A DNA stretch of 13,778 nt. Source: an uncultured Burkholderiales bacterium (GTDB lineage Bacteria > Pseudomonadota > Gammaproteobacteria > Burkholderiales > Burkholderiaceae_C). Shown in pieces: positions 13,390-13,778 of the stretch (position 1 is the first letter of the stretch; every line of letters begins with the position of its first letter). The notes under the pieces were generated by a model. That model was not told the origin of the DNA and did not search any database. It saw nothing but the letters and a program-made list of their open reading frames with translations. The translations under genes were made by a program, and so were the position numbers. The DNA lies in NCBI GenBank assembly GCA_903952885.1, contig CAJBHE010000180.1:1-13778 (forward strand), written 5' to 3'.

Positions 13390-13778
13390 TTATGGTTTAA
13401 ATGCCACGCCACTCAAGCGGTTGCCAGCTTTCAGGCCCTTTTTGGCAAACCAGCCTTGGTTCATTTCCAGCACAAAGCGCACGGGCTTTTCTGAACAGTG
13501 CGAGTCGGTGGTTTGTGGCTTCATGTCCACCAAATTCACGATGGTCCCATCGTCGGCCACAAAGGCGGCGGTCAGTGGCAGCAAGGTGTTTTTCATCCAA
13601 AAGCACTGAGTGGCGGGCTGCTCAAACACAAATAACATGCCTTCGTGCTGCGGCATCTCTTTGCGAAACATCAGGCCCACGCTGCGCTGGTCTGGGGTCT
13701 GCGCTAACTGGGTGTCGATTTGATACATACCCGCTTGCAGCTTGATGCGCGGCAGGTTGGTTTGTGGCAACTCTTGGG
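13390..13778 (-). CDS. DUF192 family protein (5' end outside window)
   Basis: The frame is open to the right edge, and the 129 or so visible residues form most of a DUF192 domain: QRSVGLMFRKEMP, GMLFVFEQPATQCFWMKNTLLPL, AAFVADDGTIVNLVDM, then VRFVLEMNQGWFAKKGLKAGNRL. Members are usually about 150-170 residues with an N-terminal signal peptide, which would lie beyond the edge. A TTG at 13770 could be read as a start, but the codons upstream remain open. The function of the family is unknown; a periplasmic location is inferred from relatives. It ends 19 bases from the terminator shared with sodB. Confidence 0.88.
   Translation of the reverse strand, partial: QELPQTNLPRIKLQAGMYQIDTQLAQTPDQRSVGLMFRKEMPQHEGMLFVFEQPATQCFWMKNTLLPLTAAFVADDGTIVNLVDMKPQTTDSHCSEKPVRFVLEMNQGWFAKKGLKAGNRLSGVAFKP

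Overview
The window reads as a piece of a betaproteobacterial chromosome, most likely Burkholderiales/Comamonadaceae. This is inferred from gene content and protein style: LexA boxes of the CTGT-N8-ACAG type, a cysteine-poor Trm112-like protein between lpxK and kdsB, an exbB-exbD-lpxK-kdsB-adk run, and moderately high GC with long co-directional operons. No rRNA, tRNA, CRISPR array, insertion sequence or prophage gene was seen. The coding density is that of an ordinary core chromosome, and no stretch above 300 bases lacks a gene.

Layout. (1) At the left edge is the 3' end of an unrecognised, AT-richer gene on + (to 389). (2) A four-gene minus-strand cluster follows (4211 down to 395): a Crp/Fnr-family regulator, an APH-like phosphotransferase, an acyl-CoA dehydrogenase of the ACAD10/11 type and a YfcG-like glutathione S-transferase. 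The kinase plus dehydrogenase pair looks like a split version of mammalian ACAD11 and the bacterial LvaA/LvaC enzymes, which suggests catabolism of 4-hydroxyacyl-CoAs. (3) A second minus-strand cluster (6260 down to 4317) holds lexA, a 78-residue protein of unknown function and a D-2-hydroxyacid dehydrogenase. Two tandem SOS boxes (6300-6334) lie between lexA and a divergent asparaginase gene (6355-7260, +). (4) After a bidirectional terminator comes a minus-strand envelope operon (11151 down to 7346): exbB (TTG start), exbD, lpxK, a Trm112-like gene, kdsB and adk. It joins a proton-driven energiser, lipid A 4'-kinase, CMP-Kdo synthesis and nucleotide homeostasis. (5) xseA and sodB run on + (11403-13302), followed by another bidirectional terminator and the 3' part of a DUF192 gene on minus at the right edge.

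The least explained DNA is the 251-base gap between exbB and xseA. It carries one perfect and three one-mismatch DnaA boxes, a perfect match to the IHF consensus and a 27-base tract that is almost pure A/T. This resembles replication-origin or DnaA-regulatory architecture, although none of the usual oriC neighbour genes is present. The other points worth following are the kinase/dehydrogenase operon under a Crp-like regulator, and the small protein translated right after lexA.
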